The position numbers were made by a program, and so were the translations under genes. A stretch of DNA of 60,874 nt from Hyphomicrobiales bacterium (GTDB lineage Bacteria; Pseudomonadota; Alphaproteobacteria; Rhizobiales; Xanthobacteraceae), in assembly GCA_021730985.1 (NCBI GenBank), contig JAKFYI010000023.1, positions 1 through 60,874 of the forward strand, in the 5' to 3' direction. The notes under the pieces were generated by a model, which had not been told where the DNA came from, searched no databases, and saw only the letters and a program-made list of their open reading frames with translations. This document shows, piece by piece, positions 1-9,270 of the stretch. Positions within the stretch are counted from its first letter, which is position 1; the number at the start of each line of letters is the position of its first letter.

Positions 1-213
1 TTCGGCGGGGGCGAAATAGGATCGACGAGGGCGTAAAAGACGAGCTTTTGCCCGGAATGGGTCCGACGTTATGGGCCTTATATAGTTGCCAACGACAACT
101 ATGCTCCGGTTGCTCAGGCCGCGTAAGCGGTTTGAATAACCAAGCCTTAAAGTCCTGACGGGTTTAGCTCCGGCAGGCGGGGTTCGGAGGCACCTGGCAA
201 CAGAAGCCTCCAC
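1..213 (+). ncRNA. ssrA: tmRNA coding piece (permuted alphaproteobacterial ssrA)
   Basis: The start GGGGGC followed by a D-arm-like GGATCGACG at about 20-28 matches the 5' end of tmRNA. The tag reading frame is at 88-126: GCC resume codon, then residues giving ANDNYAPVAQAA and TAA. It ends in a hairpin, GGAGGC (186-191) with GCCTCC (206-211). In alphaproteobacteria ssrA is circularly permuted and processed into two RNAs, with the acceptor piece encoded upstream; here that piece must lie left of the window, and bases 1-6 are probably the end of the excised spacer. tmRNA rescues stalled ribosomes and tags the nascent chain for ClpXP. The neighbour is sspB, the adaptor for this tag. The exact mature 3' end is an estimate. 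Confidence 0.93.
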
Positions 214-340
214 TTTATCGACCCCCTCACCGCCAGACTTGGTTCCATCGTCCAGGGTGCCAATTTTCCGCGTGGCGGGCTAACATTGGCCGCGCTTCGG
301 CACCACCTGAACGGTGCCCCTTTTTGTGACTTGCACCGCC

Positions 341-907
341 ATGGCCGTCGATCACATCCGCTACGACATGCTCGCGCAGGACGCGTTGCGCGGCGTCGTT
401 CGTCGAGTCCTGACTGACGCTGCCAAAAAGGGCCTGCCGGGCGAGCATCATTTCTTCATCACCTTCGACACCCGCGAGGCCGGCGTGCGGCTGTCCGCCC
501 GCATGCGCCAGCAGTATCCCGAGGAAATGACGGTGGTCCTTCAGCACCAGTTCTGGGACCTCAAGGTCACCGACGACCATTTCGAGGTCGGGCTGTCGTT
601 TGGCGGCGTGCCGGAGATGCTGCTGATCCCGTTCGACTCCATCAAGAGCTTCTTCGATCCTTCGATCCAGTTCGGCCTGCAGTTCGAAACCATCGCCGAA
701 GGCGGTGAGCAAACCGCCGCCACGCCTCAGATCGAAAAGCGCGACGACAAGCCGACGCCGAAACCGCGCCTGCCCGCCCGTCACAAGCCAGCCCCTCTGG
801 CAGCGGTCACCGAAAACGCCGAGCCGAAGGCTGCGCCCGAGTCCGACAATGCCCCGGACAAGCCCGGCGGCCAGGTCGTCGAGCTCGACCGGTTCCGCAA
901 GAAGTGA
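341..907 (+). CDS. sspB: SspB, ClpXP adaptor for ssrA-tagged proteins (alpha type)
   Basis: The 188-residue protein matches the alphaproteobacterial SspB family: an N-terminal helix ([15 protein letters not shown]), then the conserved stretch around [14 protein letters not shown] and FWDLKV that forms the dimeric tag-binding domain (residues about 1-125). A Pro/Ala-rich linker follows, then a short hydrophobic-basic tail, [10 protein letters not shown], in the position where SspB docks on the ClpX N-domain. SspB tethers ssrA-tagged substrates to ClpXP in the cytosol. It lies immediately downstream of ssrA, so tag and tag reader are neighbours. I chose the ATG at 341 because homologues begin near this helix; an in-frame ATG at 314 would add nine unlikely residues. 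No strong ribosome-binding site is visible. Confidence 0.9.
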   Translation: MAVDHIRYDMLAQDALRGVVRRVLTDAAKKGLPGEHHFFITFDTREAGVRLSARMRQQYPEEMTVVLQHQFWDLKVTDDHFEVGLSFGGVPEMLLIPFDSIKSFFDPSIQFGLQFETIAEGGEQTAATPQIEKRDDKPTPKPRLPARHKPAPLAAVTENAEPKAAPESDNAPDKPGGQVVELDRFRKK

Positions 908-947
908 ACCGCGGGCCCGGCCGGCGGCACTCTGCCCTGCCGAGGAC

Positions 948-2342
948 ATGATGGCGAAGACCCGCACCGAAACCGATACGTTCGGCCCGATCGAGGTGCC
1001 CGCCGACCGCTATTGGGGCGCGCAAACGCAGCGTTCGATCGAGAATTTCCGCATCGGCACCGAGCGAATGCCGCAGCCGCTGGTCCGGGCGCTCGCGGTG
1101 GTCAAGCGCGCCGCAGCGGAGGTCAACCGCGACCTCGGCCTGCTCGACGGCAAGCCCGCCCGCACCATCGCACAAGCGGCGCAGGAGGTGATCGACGGCA
1201 AATTCGACGATCAGTTCCCGCTGGTGGTCTGGCAGACCGGCTCGGGCACCCAGACCAACATGAACATGAACGAGGTGATCGCCAACCGCGCCAACGAACT
1301 CCTCGGCCACAAGCTCGGCGCGAAGTCACCGGTGCATCCCAACGATCACGTCAACATGAGCCAGTCGTCCAACGATTGCTTCCCGACCGCCATGCATATC
1401 GCAGCCGCGGAACAAATTGCGCGGCAGCTCGATCCGGCGCTGGCACATCTGCAGGATGCGCTGCAGAGCAAGGCCAAGACCTTCAACAAGACCGTCAAGA
1501 TCGGCCGCACCCACATGATGGATGCGACGCCGCTTACCCTGGGTCAGGAATTCTCCGGCTACGCCTCTCAAGTAAAAAGCGGCATCATCCGCATGAGGCT
1601 CGCACTCAAGCAGCTCTATCCGCTGGCGCAGGGCGGCACCGCAGTCGGCACCGGACTGAACGCCAATCCGAAGTTCGCCAAGGCGTTCGCGAACAAGGTC
1701 GCAGCACTCACCAAGCTGCCGTTCACGTCCGCGCCCAACAAGTTCGAGGCGCTGGCGTCGCACGGCGCCTACGTTTTCGTGCATGGCGCGATCAACGCGC
1801 TCGCCGCCGACCTGTTCAAGATCGCCAACGACATCCGCCTGCTCGGCTCGGGGCCGCGGTCGGGGTTAGGCGAATTGATGCTGCCGGAAAATGAGCCCGG
1901 CTCGTCGATCATGCCCGGCAAGGTCAACCCGACCCAATGCGAGGCGCTCACGATGGTGTGCTGCCAGGTGTTCGGCAACCAGACCGCGATCACCATAGCG
2001 GCGAGCCAGGGACACCTGGAACTCAACGTCTACAAGCCGGTTCTGGCGCATTGCATGTTGCAGTCGATCCGGCTGACCGCGGACGCCGCACGGTCGTTCA
2101 CCGACAATTGCGTCGCGGGCATCCGCCCCAACGAGGCGCGCATTCGCGAGTTGATGGAACGCTCGCTCATGCTGGTGACGGCACTGACGCCGGCGATCGG
2201 CTACGACAAGACCGCGGCGATCGCCAAGTCCGCCCACGCCAACGGCACCACGTTGCGTGAGGAAGCAATCCGGCTCGGCCACATGAGCGGCGCCGAGTTC
2301 GACCGGATGGTGCGGCCGGAGCGAATGACCCGGCCGGGCTAA
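948..2342 (+). CDS. fumC: Class II fumarate hydratase
   Basis: FumC interconverts fumarate and L-malate in the TCA cycle, as a cytosolic iron-independent tetramer. The 464-residue product is of the usual length. It opens with [20 protein letters not shown] and carries the substrate-loop signature [11 protein letters not shown] at about residues 318-328, with the active-site GSGTQTNMN and [11 protein letters not shown] segments upstream. Two adjacent ATGs (948 and 951) could start translation; a weak GAGG at 942-945 precedes them. The gene begins 40 bases after sspB on the same strand, so the two may be cotranscribed although they share no function. The frame stays open upstream to 705 through the sspB C-terminus, which is a GC-rich artefact. 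Confidence 0.96.
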   Translation: MMAKTRTETDTFGPIEVPADRYWGAQTQRSIENFRIGTERMPQPLVRALAVVKRAAAEVNRDLGLLDGKPARTIAQAAQEVIDGKFDDQFPLVVWQTGSGTQTNMNMNEVIANRANELLGHKLGAKSPVHPNDHVNMSQSSNDCFPTAMHIAAAEQIARQLDPALAHLQDALQSKAKTFNKTVKIGRTHMMDATPLTLGQEFSGYASQVKSGIIRMRLALKQLYPLAQGGTAVGTGLNANPKFAKAFANKVAALTKLPFTSAPNKFEALASHGAYVFVHGAINALAADLFKIANDIRLLGSGPRSGLGELMLPENEPGSSIMPGKVNPTQCEALTMVCCQVFGNQTAITIAASQGHLELNVYKPVLAHCMLQSIRLTADAARSFTDNCVAGIRPNEARIRELMERSLMLVTALTPAIGYDKTAAIAKSAHANGTTLREEAIRLGHMSGAEFDRMVRPERMTRPG

Positions 2343-2543
2343 TCCGCCTAATCCGTCGGCAGTTCAATGCAGGCCCGCCCATCAAGCATCCGTGTCTTGC
2401 GTTTGGTGCCGCGCCGCCACAATCCTGCACCTGGAGATCAACACGAAAAAATGCCGGCAGCATGCCTTGTCACCGTATCGGCACAATTGGCGCAGATGGC
2501 ATTGGGTCGGATTCGCTGAATTCCGAAGTCGGTCGGGCATGTC

Positions 2544-2732
2544 ATGGCTGAGATCGTAAACCTCCGGATCGCCCGCAAACGCGCCGAGCGCGGCAAGGCC
2601 GCAAGCCGCGCCGCCGAGAACCGGCAGGCCCATGGCGCCTCCAAGAAGGAGCGCGCCGAGGCCGATGCGGAACGCGACAAGCTCCGTCAGACGCTGGACA
2701 GCCACCGGATCGAACCAGGAGACCGCCGATGA
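2544..2732 (+). CDS. DUF4169 small basic protein
   Basis: This 62-residue, highly charged protein (MAEIVNLRIARKRAER start, many Arg, Lys and Glu, predicted almost entirely helical) matches the DUF4169 family of short alphaproteobacterial proteins of unknown function. Its last codons overlap the start of the ribbon-helix-helix gene by ATGA (2729-2732), so the two are translationally coupled and probably work together. No membrane segment or signal peptide is visible. Function is unknown; the charge and its partner suggest a role near DNA or an accessory subunit, which is inference only. Confidence 0.8.
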   Translation: MAEIVNLRIARKRAERGKAASRAAENRQAHGASKKERAEADAERDKLRQTLDSHRIEPGDRR

Positions 2733-3016
2733 AGTCGCCGGTTGTCAAACGATCGCTCGTGATTGCCAACCACAAGACCAGCGTCAGTCTTGAGGACGCG
2801 TTTTGGAAGGGCCTTAAGGACATCGCCAACGATCGCGGCGTGAGCCTGTCCGATCTGGTGGCCACCATCGACACCGAGCGGATGCACGGCAACCTTTCTT
2901 CCGCGATCCGCCTGTTCGTGCTCGATCACTATCGAAACAGAACTGTGCTGCCTGCAGTCGAAAAGCAGCGCGATCAAATCGCCCGCGTGCAGCCGTCAGC
3001 GCTGCGCGCCGATTAG
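2729..3016 (+). CDS. Ribbon-helix-helix domain protein (RHH_4 type)
   Basis: The 95-residue product has the ribbon-helix-helix layout: a beta strand containing KTSVSLEDAFWKGLKDIA, then helices with SLSDLVATID and GNLSSAIRLFVLDHYR. This matches the RHH_4 family often annotated as ribbon-helix-helix or aryl-sulfate-sulfotransferase-associated proteins. Members are presumed DNA-binding regulators, but targets are not known. It is coupled to the DUF4169 gene through an ATGA overlap. Its 3' end overlaps the 3' end of the convergent AsmA gene by 21 bases (2996-3016), so the two transcripts are antisense at their ends. Confidence 0.82.
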   Translation: MKSPVVKRSLVIANHKTSVSLEDAFWKGLKDIANDRGVSLSDLVATIDTERMHGNLSSAIRLFVLDHYRNRTVLPAVEKQRDQIARVQPSALRAD

Positions 3017-6000
3017 GTCCAGCGGCGGATTGACTGGCGGCGGTGGCGGAGACGCAGGCTTCGGGGCTGCGGCGCGCGGCGCGGTGTCGGCGCGGGGCAC
3101 GACGCGCGGCTTCGGCGCCGGAAGCACGTTGATCGCAGGTGGCAAAGGCGGAGCCTGCGGAGCAAGGGCTGCATCGTCCACGGGTGCGACAACCGCAGGC
3201 GCTATTGCGGCGGCCGCGGCGTTGCGCTCGGCCTCCTCCTGCTCCTTCTGCTCGCGTTCCTGGCGCTTGCGCTCCATCGCATCGACTTCCTTGGACTGCT
3301 GCTCGAGCGCGCGCAGCGACAGCCAGCTTGCCAGCGCGCTGGCGTCGATCGTCCGGACCGGCGCAGCCAGCGGCCCTCTCAACCCAATCGTGAGAGTCGG
3401 GCGCGCATCGCCAGTGAGCGCCGCTGCCCCCGACAACGTCAGAACCGCGTCGAGCGTTGCATCGGCAAGGTCGACGTTCGCCGCCGCCGAGAGATCGACA
3501 CCGGCCGCGTGCATGAATGCGTTGGTCAGACGCGCCTGACCGGCCGCAATGGTCAGCGTTCCCTCGGCGCGCGGAGCCTGCAGCATGCCCGTCTCCGATG
3601 CGGTGGCGACGAAATCGCGGATACGGTTGGCGTCGGTCGGGATGCCGAGATCGACCGCGCGGATTACGGCGTCGAACACGCGCGGGCTCAGTCCTGCAAC
3701 CTGCGCGTTCTCCAGGACGATGCTGCCCTTCCCGGCGAGCGAGCCGACGAACGCCGCCGGGCTGCGGCCCGATCCTTCGAGTTCCGTGTTGAAGGTCAGC
3801 CGGCCCGCGACCGCCGGCCTCGGGCCGCCGCTCGCCACGATGGTGGCTGCATCGGCGCCGCTCAACGAAGCGGTTGCGCGCATCGAGACCCCGTCCGCGC
3901 CGGTGACGAATGCCACGCGGCCACCGAGCCGGCCGTTCGACAATTCACCTGAGATGTCCTCGAACACGACCTGCGCCGGATCGAAACGCACCACGCCGCG
4001 CACCTGCCTGGCTTGCCACGCAGACGACAACACCGCGCGATCCGCCTTGAATTCGATGCGGCCTGCGAGATCCGACGCGCTGCGTACAAATGGCTCGGAC
4101 GGCCATGCCGCCGTACCTTTGGCACGCATGCCGATTGCGGCAGCCGACACCACCGGCACGTCGAGCATCCCGGTCTCGATCGCACCATCGACGCGCGGCG
4201 CCTCGCCGAACTGGAAGGCAAGGCGGCCCTGCACGTTGTGGCCCGCGATCGTGCCCGACACCTGATCGAGCGTCAGCGAAGCCGGCTGATCCGCAGGCAT
4301 CCGAAGCGTGCCCCTGCCGCCGCCGTCGATCGTGCCGGCCGCCAGCCGCGCTTCGAGACGAAGTTCGCGGTTGAGCGGCCCGGTCGTTGTGACGTTGAGC
4401 CGCGCCGGGCCGCCGCCCGACGCCAGCCGATCGAGCTCTGCGAGGCGTCCGAGCCCCACCACCGCGAGCAACCGGCCTGCATCGTCGGAGTCAAACCGGC
4501 CGTCGAACCGCACCTCGGTTGCGGCGAGCGCACCGAGATTGGTGACCGCGAAGTTCTCCGGCTTGCCGGACGCTGCCGCCGTCACGTCGAGCCGCACTGC
4601 GCCGACCCGCCCGGCCAGTGCCAATTTTCCGTTCGCGCTGCCGCCCGCCGCGTGTTCGAGGCTGACGGTGGCGCGCAGCTTCGCGGTCCGGTCGCGCTCC
4701 GCCATGCGCCGCAAGGGCTCCGCGAGCACGGGGGCGAACTTGTCGGCGAGCGCGGTGATGGCATTGAGCTCCCGCGCGTCGAGATCGACTGTGATTGTGC
4801 CGCCCGGCGTCGCTGTCGTCTCGATCCGCCCGCTCGCCTCGATCGACGCGTTGCCGAAGTCGGCGATCGACAAGCGCTCGACCTGGATGCCGGACGCGTC
4901 AAACCTCATCCGCGCCGCGCTGTTGCGCGCCTCGAAGCCCGCGATGCGCGCACGGCCGACCTCGAGCGCCAGCGCGATCTCACGCGGCGCCTCGAAACCG
5001 ATCCCGGAAAATGCGCCGTCCGCAAAACCGAGCAGCGCGTCGAAATCCAGTTCCGCCGCCTTGAGGGCAGCCTCGAGCTTCGCTTCCTGACCGGCGGCGG
5101 GCCAAAGATACGCCAGCCGCCCTTCGACCGCGCCGCGATCGAACTCGGCGCGCAGTTGCTCGACCGCGATGCGATCGGCGCCGAGCGTGACGTCGCCGCG
5201 CATCTGCCAAGGCTTGACCTGCATCTGGCCTGCGGCAGAGGGCTGCCCGCCAAGCCACGAGAGCAGCGCCTTGGGATCGCTGACATCGACCGACACCGCG
5301 CCGTCGAAGCCGAGCCCCTTCGCGGTCGGCTCAAGCCGGCCGCTGGCGCTCGCCTTGGTGAAGCCCGGCGCGCGGAAGTCGAGCTTGTCGATCCGCCAAG
5401 CGATGCCGTCCGATCGCAGATCGCTGCCGAACGATTGCAGCACGGCGCCGCCGATCGTCACCGAATCGATGCTGACCGTCAGCGCGACCGGCATCGCCGG
5501 CCGCATCATGCCGCTAAACAATTCGGCGAACGCCTGTGTGGCCGCGACCGGCAGCCGGCGCGGCGCAGCGGTCGTTGCGATCAGGCGGTCGAGATCGATC
5601 TGCCGCGCCGACAGTGCGCCCTGCAGCCTGGGCCGCTCGCCGAATTTGATTTCCGCAGCGCCATCGAGCTTGGCGGCGCGCTCCTCCGGTCCGTATTGAA
5701 ACTCGATCTGCTCCAGCAGCGCGGACTGCGCGTTCGCCTTGACCTTGCTCGCGATCTTCCACGGCTCGTGGGCGATCGTCTTGCCGCTCGCCTTCACTGA
5801 GCCCGCAGGCCGCGACATCGAAAAGCTGCCGTCAAACCGAGGCGCGTTGCGGTCGGCCACCAGCAGCCCATCGAGTTCGATGGCCAACGGACGCTCGGCA
5901 ATATCGATGTTGAGCTTGACCTTGATGCCGTCGTCGGTGAGACGCCCGGCGCTCATCTTATAGCCGTAGATTTCGCCGGCGCTGACGAACGCGCCCTCGC

Positions 6001-6523
6001 CGCGGAACGGACCGGTGAGCGAGCGGACCTGGCCGCGGAACCACAGCTTGTCGAGCACCAGCCGAGAGTCGCTGGCGGCGTCGGTCAGCACGACGCGGCC
6101 GTCCTCGATGTTGAGACGCTCGATCGCGACGGCTTCGTTCTGCAGCGTCATCGCCGGCCAGTCGATCCGGCCCAGGCTGTTCAACCCGATGCCGAACTGC
6201 GGGCCGACCAGCCGGGTCTCGACGGCGCGGATCTCGCCGCGCATCAGCGAACCGAGGCCGAGCTCGATGCTCAGGGTGCGGGCGCGCAGCCGGCTGACTT
6301 GGCCGGCGGGACCGATCTCGATGTCGCCGAGCGTCACCGCGGGCGTCGGCAGCACGCTGACCTTGATGGGACCCGCGACCTGCACGTTGAGGCCGACCAG
6401 GCGGCTCGCCTCGGCCTCGAAGAAGGCGCGATGGTCGTTCCAGTTGACGAACAACGGCCCCACCAGCGCCGTGGTGAGCGCCAGGATCAACGCGATCGCC
6501 AATCCCAACAGCGTCGTTTGCAC
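2996..6523 (-). CDS. AsmA-family envelope protein
   Basis: This is a very large protein (about 1175 residues). It has an N-terminal signal anchor (LGLAIALILALTTALVGPLFV), then the AsmA N-terminal pattern (WNDHRAFFEAEASRLVGLNVQVAGPI) and a long repetitive beta-rich body with short glycine-turn strands, ending in AsmA_2-like sequence. The last 110 residues are a charged helix (ERKRQEREQKEQEEAERN) and a Pro/Ala-rich tail. AsmA-like proteins bridge inner and outer membranes and are implicated in phospholipid transport or outer-membrane homeostasis. I chose the GTG at 6523 because GGAG sits five bases upstream; an earlier in-frame GTG at 6559 has no such site. It stands alone, convergent with the RHH gene. 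Confidence 0.85.
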   Translation of the reverse strand: MQTTLLGLAIALILALTTALVGPLFVNWNDHRAFFEAEASRLVGLNVQVAGPIKVSVLPTPAVTLGDIEIGPAGQVSRLRARTLSIELGLGSLMRGEIRAVETRLVGPQFGIGLNSLGRIDWPAMTLQNEAVAIERLNIEDGRVVLTDAASDSRLVLDKLWFRGQVRSLTGPFRGEGAFVSAGEIYGYKMSAGRLTDDGIKVKLNIDIAERPLAIELDGLLVADRNAPRFDGSFSMSRPAGSVKASGKTIAHEPWKIASKVKANAQSALLEQIEFQYGPEERAAKLDGAAEIKFGERPRLQGALSARQIDLDRLIATTAAPRRLPVAATQAFAELFSGMMRPAMPVALTVSIDSVTIGGAVLQSFGSDLRSDGIAWRIDKLDFRAPGFTKASASGRLEPTAKGLGFDGAVSVDVSDPKALLSWLGGQPSAAGQMQVKPWQMRGDVTLGADRIAVEQLRAEFDRGAVEGRLAYLWPAAGQEAKLEAALKAAELDFDALLGFADGAFSGIGFEAPREIALALEVGRARIAGFEARNSAARMRFDASGIQVERLSIADFGNASIEASGRIETTATPGGTITVDLDARELNAITALADKFAPVLAEPLRRMAERDRTAKLRATVSLEHAAGGSANGKLALAGRVGAVRLDVTAAASGKPENFAVTNLGALAATEVRFDGRFDSDDAGRLLAVVGLGRLAELDRLASGGGPARLNVTTTGPLNRELRLEARLAAGTIDGGGRGTLRMPADQPASLTLDQVSGTIAGHNVQGRLAFQFGEAPRVDGAIETGMLDVPVVSAAAIGMRAKGTAAWPSEPFVRSASDLAGRIEFKADRAVLSSAWQARQVRGVVRFDPAQVVFEDISGELSNGRLGGRVAFVTGADGVSMRATASLSGADAATIVASGGPRPAVAGRLTFNTELEGSGRSPAAFVGSLAGKGSIVLENAQVAGLSPRVFDAVIRAVDLGIPTDANRIRDFVATASETGMLQAPRAEGTLTIAAGQARLTNAFMHAAGVDLSAAANVDLADATLDAVLTLSGAAALTGDARPTLTIGLRGPLAAPVRTIDASALASWLSLRALEQQSKEVDAMERKRQEREQKEQEEAERNAAAAAIAPAVVAPVDDAALAPQAPPLPPAINVLPAPKPRVVPRADTAPRAAAPKPASPPPPPVNPPLDLIGAQR

Positions 6524-6679
6524 GCTCGCTCCAGTGTCGGCTTGCCGCCTCAGCCGCACCTGGCGCGGACCGGCGAAACCAAAATCTCAATGAGGCTACC
6601 GGGCGCGGCACCCTGGCAGCCGCCCGTGCCTCAAATGCCGTTCGTTGGCGGCGAATCTGTGTCCGCGTTCGAGTCCCGT

Positions 6680-8092
6680 CTAGCCCGGCAGCAGGACTTT
6701 CCCCGGGTTCATGATGTTATCCGGATCGAGCGCGCGCTTGATCGCGCGCATGGCCTCCAACGCAGGCAGTCCGTGCTCGGCCAGCAGGTATTTCATCTTA
6801 CCCTGGCCCACACCATGCTCGCCGGTGCAGGTGCCGTCCATGGCGAGCGCGCGCTCCACCAGGCGCTCGTTGAAGGCTTTGGCCGCCACGACCTCGGCCG
6901 GATCGGCCGTATCGATCAGAAGTGTAAGATGAAAGTTGCCGTCGCCGACGTGGCCGACAATGGGGGCGATCAGCTTGGTCGCCTCGATATCGCGCTGGGT
7001 CTCGGCCACGCATTCCGCCAGGCGTGAGATCGGAACGCAGACGTCGGTCGCGATCATTTTGGCGCCGGGGCGCAGCGTGAAGGTCGAGAACGCCGCGTTG
7101 TGGCGCGCCTCCCACAGCTTGGTGCGATCCTCCGGCTGCGTGGTCCACTGGAATGGGCCTCCGCCGAATTCGGCCGCGATCTCGGCAAACCGCTCGGACT
7201 GCTCGGCGACACCCGCCGGCGTGCCATGAAACTCCAGGAACAGCATCGGCGTCTCGGCGAGCGCCAGCTTGGAGTAGAGATTGACCGCCCTCACCTGCAG
7301 CGCGTCGAGCAGTTCGATGCGCGCCACCGGGATGCCGGTCTGGATGGTCATGATGGCGGCGTTGCAGCACGCATCCACAGAAGGAAACGGACAGGTGCCG
7401 CCGGAGATCGCCTCGGGGATACCGGACAGCTTCAGCGTCAGTTCGGTGATGACGCCGAGCGTGCCCTCGGAGCCGACCATCAACCGGGTGAGATCGTAGC
7501 CGGCGGAGGATTTCTTGGCGCGGCGCGCGGTCTGCATCAACTCACCGGACGGCGTCACCACCTTCAGCGCCAGCACGTTGTCTTTCATGGTGCCGTAGCG
7601 CACCGCGTTGGTGCCCGAGCAGCGCGTCGCCGCCATGCCGCCGAGCGACGCGTCGGCGCCGGGGTCGATCGGAAAGAACACGCCCTGATCGCGCAGGTAT
7701 TCGTTGAGCGCCTTGCGGGTGATGCCGGGCTGGATCACGCAGTCGAGATCTTCAGCATGAACCGCCAGCACTTTGTTCATGTCGCGGAAGTCGATCGACA
7801 CGCCCCCGTACGGGGCGTTGACGTGGCCTTCGAGCGAGGAGCCCTGGCCGAACGGGATGATCGGCACGCGGTTCGCGGCGCAAATCCGTACGATCTCCTG
7901 CACGTCCTCGGTCGCCTGCGGATAGATGACGGCGTCCGGCGGCTGGTTCTCGATCCAGGTGACGGTGTTGCCGTGCTGCTCGCGCACCGCACGCGAGGTC
8001 ACCAGCCGGTTGCCGAACTTCGCCGCGAGCGACGCGATCGCCGTCTCGATCGCCTTGGGATCGCGCGCCATGGGGGACATTGCAGCAGCCAT
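6680..8092 (-). CDS. FAD-linked oxidase, D-lactate/glycolate dehydrogenase type
   Basis: The 470-residue protein has the two-domain layout of the FAD_binding_4/FAD-oxidase_C family (GlcD, Dld2, D-lactate dehydrogenase cytochrome). The FAD-binding motif PFGQGSSLEGH is at about residues 95-105, then GGMAATRCSGTNAVRYG, and the C-terminus has GEHGVGQGK and ends NPGKVLLPG. Such enzymes oxidise D-2-hydroxy acids and pass electrons to the respiratory chain. The substrate cannot be read from sequence; D-lactate is the default for this subgroup. I chose ATG 8092, preceded by GGAG at a normal distance. No glcE or glcF partner is adjacent, supporting a stand-alone enzyme. Confidence 0.88.
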   Translation of the reverse strand: MAAAMSPMARDPKAIETAIASLAAKFGNRLVTSRAVREQHGNTVTWIENQPPDAVIYPQATEDVQEIVRICAANRVPIIPFGQGSSLEGHVNAPYGGVSIDFRDMNKVLAVHAEDLDCVIQPGITRKALNEYLRDQGVFFPIDPGADASLGGMAATRCSGTNAVRYGTMKDNVLALKVVTPSGELMQTARRAKKSSAGYDLTRLMVGSEGTLGVITELTLKLSGIPEAISGGTCPFPSVDACCNAAIMTIQTGIPVARIELLDALQVRAVNLYSKLALAETPMLFLEFHGTPAGVAEQSERFAEIAAEFGGGPFQWTTQPEDRTKLWEARHNAAFSTFTLRPGAKMIATDVCVPISRLAECVAETQRDIEATKLIAPIVGHVGDGNFHLTLLIDTADPAEVVAAKAFNERLVERALAMDGTCTGEHGVGQGKMKYLLAEHGLPALEAMRAIKRALDPDNIMNPGKVLLPG

Positions 8093-8214
8093 TACCAATC
8101 TCCGCGGCGGACGCTAGCAGAGGGCGGCTCAGGCTTTCCCGGAAAACTCGCATTTTCGACGAATTTTCGCCGGGCGCTTTGCCGAACCTAAGTAGAATCT
8201 GGCAAAATACGGCC

Positions 8215-8721
8215 ATGCTCGATCGCCTCGAATTCGAACCGGTGTTCTTCGCCCCCTTCGTCTCCTCGGTGATGAAGGTCGAGCCGGCATGGATCGACTA
8301 CAACGGCCATCTCAACATGGCCTATTACAACGTGCTGTTCGACCGCGCGGTGGACGAGGTGTACGAACTGCTGGGCTGCGGCGCCGACTACGTGAAAAGC
8401 GGCTTCTCGACCTTCACCGCCGAGGTCCACGTTCGCTACCTGCGCGAGCTGCACGAAGGCGATCCGGTGCGCGTTACGTTCCAGTTGCTCGGCTACGACG
8501 CCAAGCGGATGCATTATTTCGAGCAACTGTTCCACGCCCAGGAAGGCTGGGTGTCAGCCACGTCAGAGAATATGTCGCTGCACGTCGATATGGCGGCGAA
8601 GAAGGTGGCGCCCTTCCCTGCCGAAGTCATGCGCTGTCTCGAGCGCATGCAGGCTTCGCATGGCCAGTTGCCGCGGCCGGAGGCCGCGGGCCGCAGCATC
8701 GCCATGCCGGGCAAGAGCTAG
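8215..8721 (+). CDS. Hot-dog fold acyl-CoA thioesterase
   Basis: The 168-residue protein has the 4-hydroxybenzoyl-CoA thioesterase-like pattern: WIDYNGHLNMAYYNVLFDRA near residue 25, then a long helix and the EVHVRYLRELHEGDPV strand, typical of a single hot-dog domain of the FcbC/YbgC type. Such enzymes hydrolyse acyl-CoA esters as tetramers in the cytosol. Relatives with the DYNGHLN variant are found with carnitine metabolism, but nothing nearby supports that substrate. It is divergent from the FAD-linked oxidase (start-to-start gap about 120 bases). The decayed transposase begins directly after its stop codon, so this gene marks the left edge of the small accessory islet. Confidence 0.85.
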   Translation: MLDRLEFEPVFFAPFVSSVMKVEPAWIDYNGHLNMAYYNVLFDRAVDEVYELLGCGADYVKSGFSTFTAEVHVRYLRELHEGDPVRVTFQLLGYDAKRMHYFEQLFHAQEGWVSATSENMSLHVDMAAKKVAPFPAEVMRCLERMQASHGQLPRPEAAGRSIAMPGKS

Positions 8722-8734
8722 AGCGGTATTATGG

Positions 8735-9070
8735 TGCAGACGCCACGCCGACGAAGCCGGGTCATGGGACAGGCTGCATGATTGTTACGAGGTCAAGCTG
8801 ATCAACCACGAGGAAGCTTACAGCGACGGCGAAAGCTGCACGAATTGGGCGGAGCAATTTTTCAGCCGGATGAGCCGTGCCGAGATTGGCCACCATCATC
8901 ATATTGCCGGGCCGTATCTGCTGCGCTACGCGCAAGAGGCGGCATGGCGGGAGGATGGTCGCCGCGTCTCGAATGGCGATCAGGTCTGCCGACTTGGCAA
9001 ACTGGCGTTGAGCGCGAAGCCGTCAGTGGATTTCAGCGGATATTGGCAGCGGCACAAGGGGGCAGCCTAA
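8735..9070 (+). pseudogene. IS1595-family (ISXO2-like) transposase remnant
   Basis: Only the C-terminal third of a DDE transposase remains. Without any plausible start codon, the frame reads HADEAGSWDRLHDCYEVKL, then HEEAYSDGESCTNWAEQFF, then RAEIGHHHHIAGPYLLRYAQ, and ends KPSVDFSGYW, which is the well-known end of the ISXO2-like transposase domain. About 200 N-terminal residues and the zinc-ribbon are missing, and I found no terminal inverted repeats. The coding stop lies four bases inside the end of the convergent GDCCVxC gene. The fragment indicates a past insertion and deletion event at the left side of the mercury-linked pair. Confidence 0.85.
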
Positions 9071-9270
9071 TGACAGCAGGAATCTCCAGCCTGCATCGGC
9101 GGACATGGCACCGTCCCGTAAGAGCAAAACACGCAGCAATCGCCAGTCTTAGGTTTCAATCGTTCGCCGCAGCCCTTGCAGTCATAGAAGAACTGGCAGG
9201 CGTTGGTTGGCATCTGCTCGGACGCCTGATGACCGCAGCCCGGACAGGTAATCGTCGAACCTTGGATCAC
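9067..9270 (-). CDS. GDCCVxC-domain small cysteine-rich protein
   Basis: The 67-residue protein contains CPGC (residues 9-12), C25, CKGC (31-34) and the diagnostic GDCCVFCSYG at 43-52, followed by VPCPP. This is the GDCCVxC family, which includes selenoproteins in some bacteria and is commonly found beside mercury-transport genes. Here all positions are Cys codons and there is no in-frame TGA. It starts within an ATGA overlap with the merF stop (9267-9270), so it is coupled to merF. A role in binding or handing over thiophilic metal ions such as mercury is likely but unproven. Confidence 0.88.
   Translation of the reverse strand: MIQGSTITCPGCGHQASEQMPTNACQFFYDCKGCGERLKPKTGDCCVFCSYGTVPCPPMQAGDSCCH

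Noticed and set aside
705..947. N-terminal extension of fumC
   Set aside because: The upstream frame runs through the sspB C-terminus in another frame, without homology to fumarases.
4013..5800. 595-codon plus-strand frame opposite the AsmA gene
   Set aside because: Arg-rich shadow of a real gene in the opposite strand.
9067..9270. Selenoprotein version of the GDCCVxC protein
   Set aside because: All the relevant codons are TGC or TGT for Cys, and there is no in-frame TGA before the stop.
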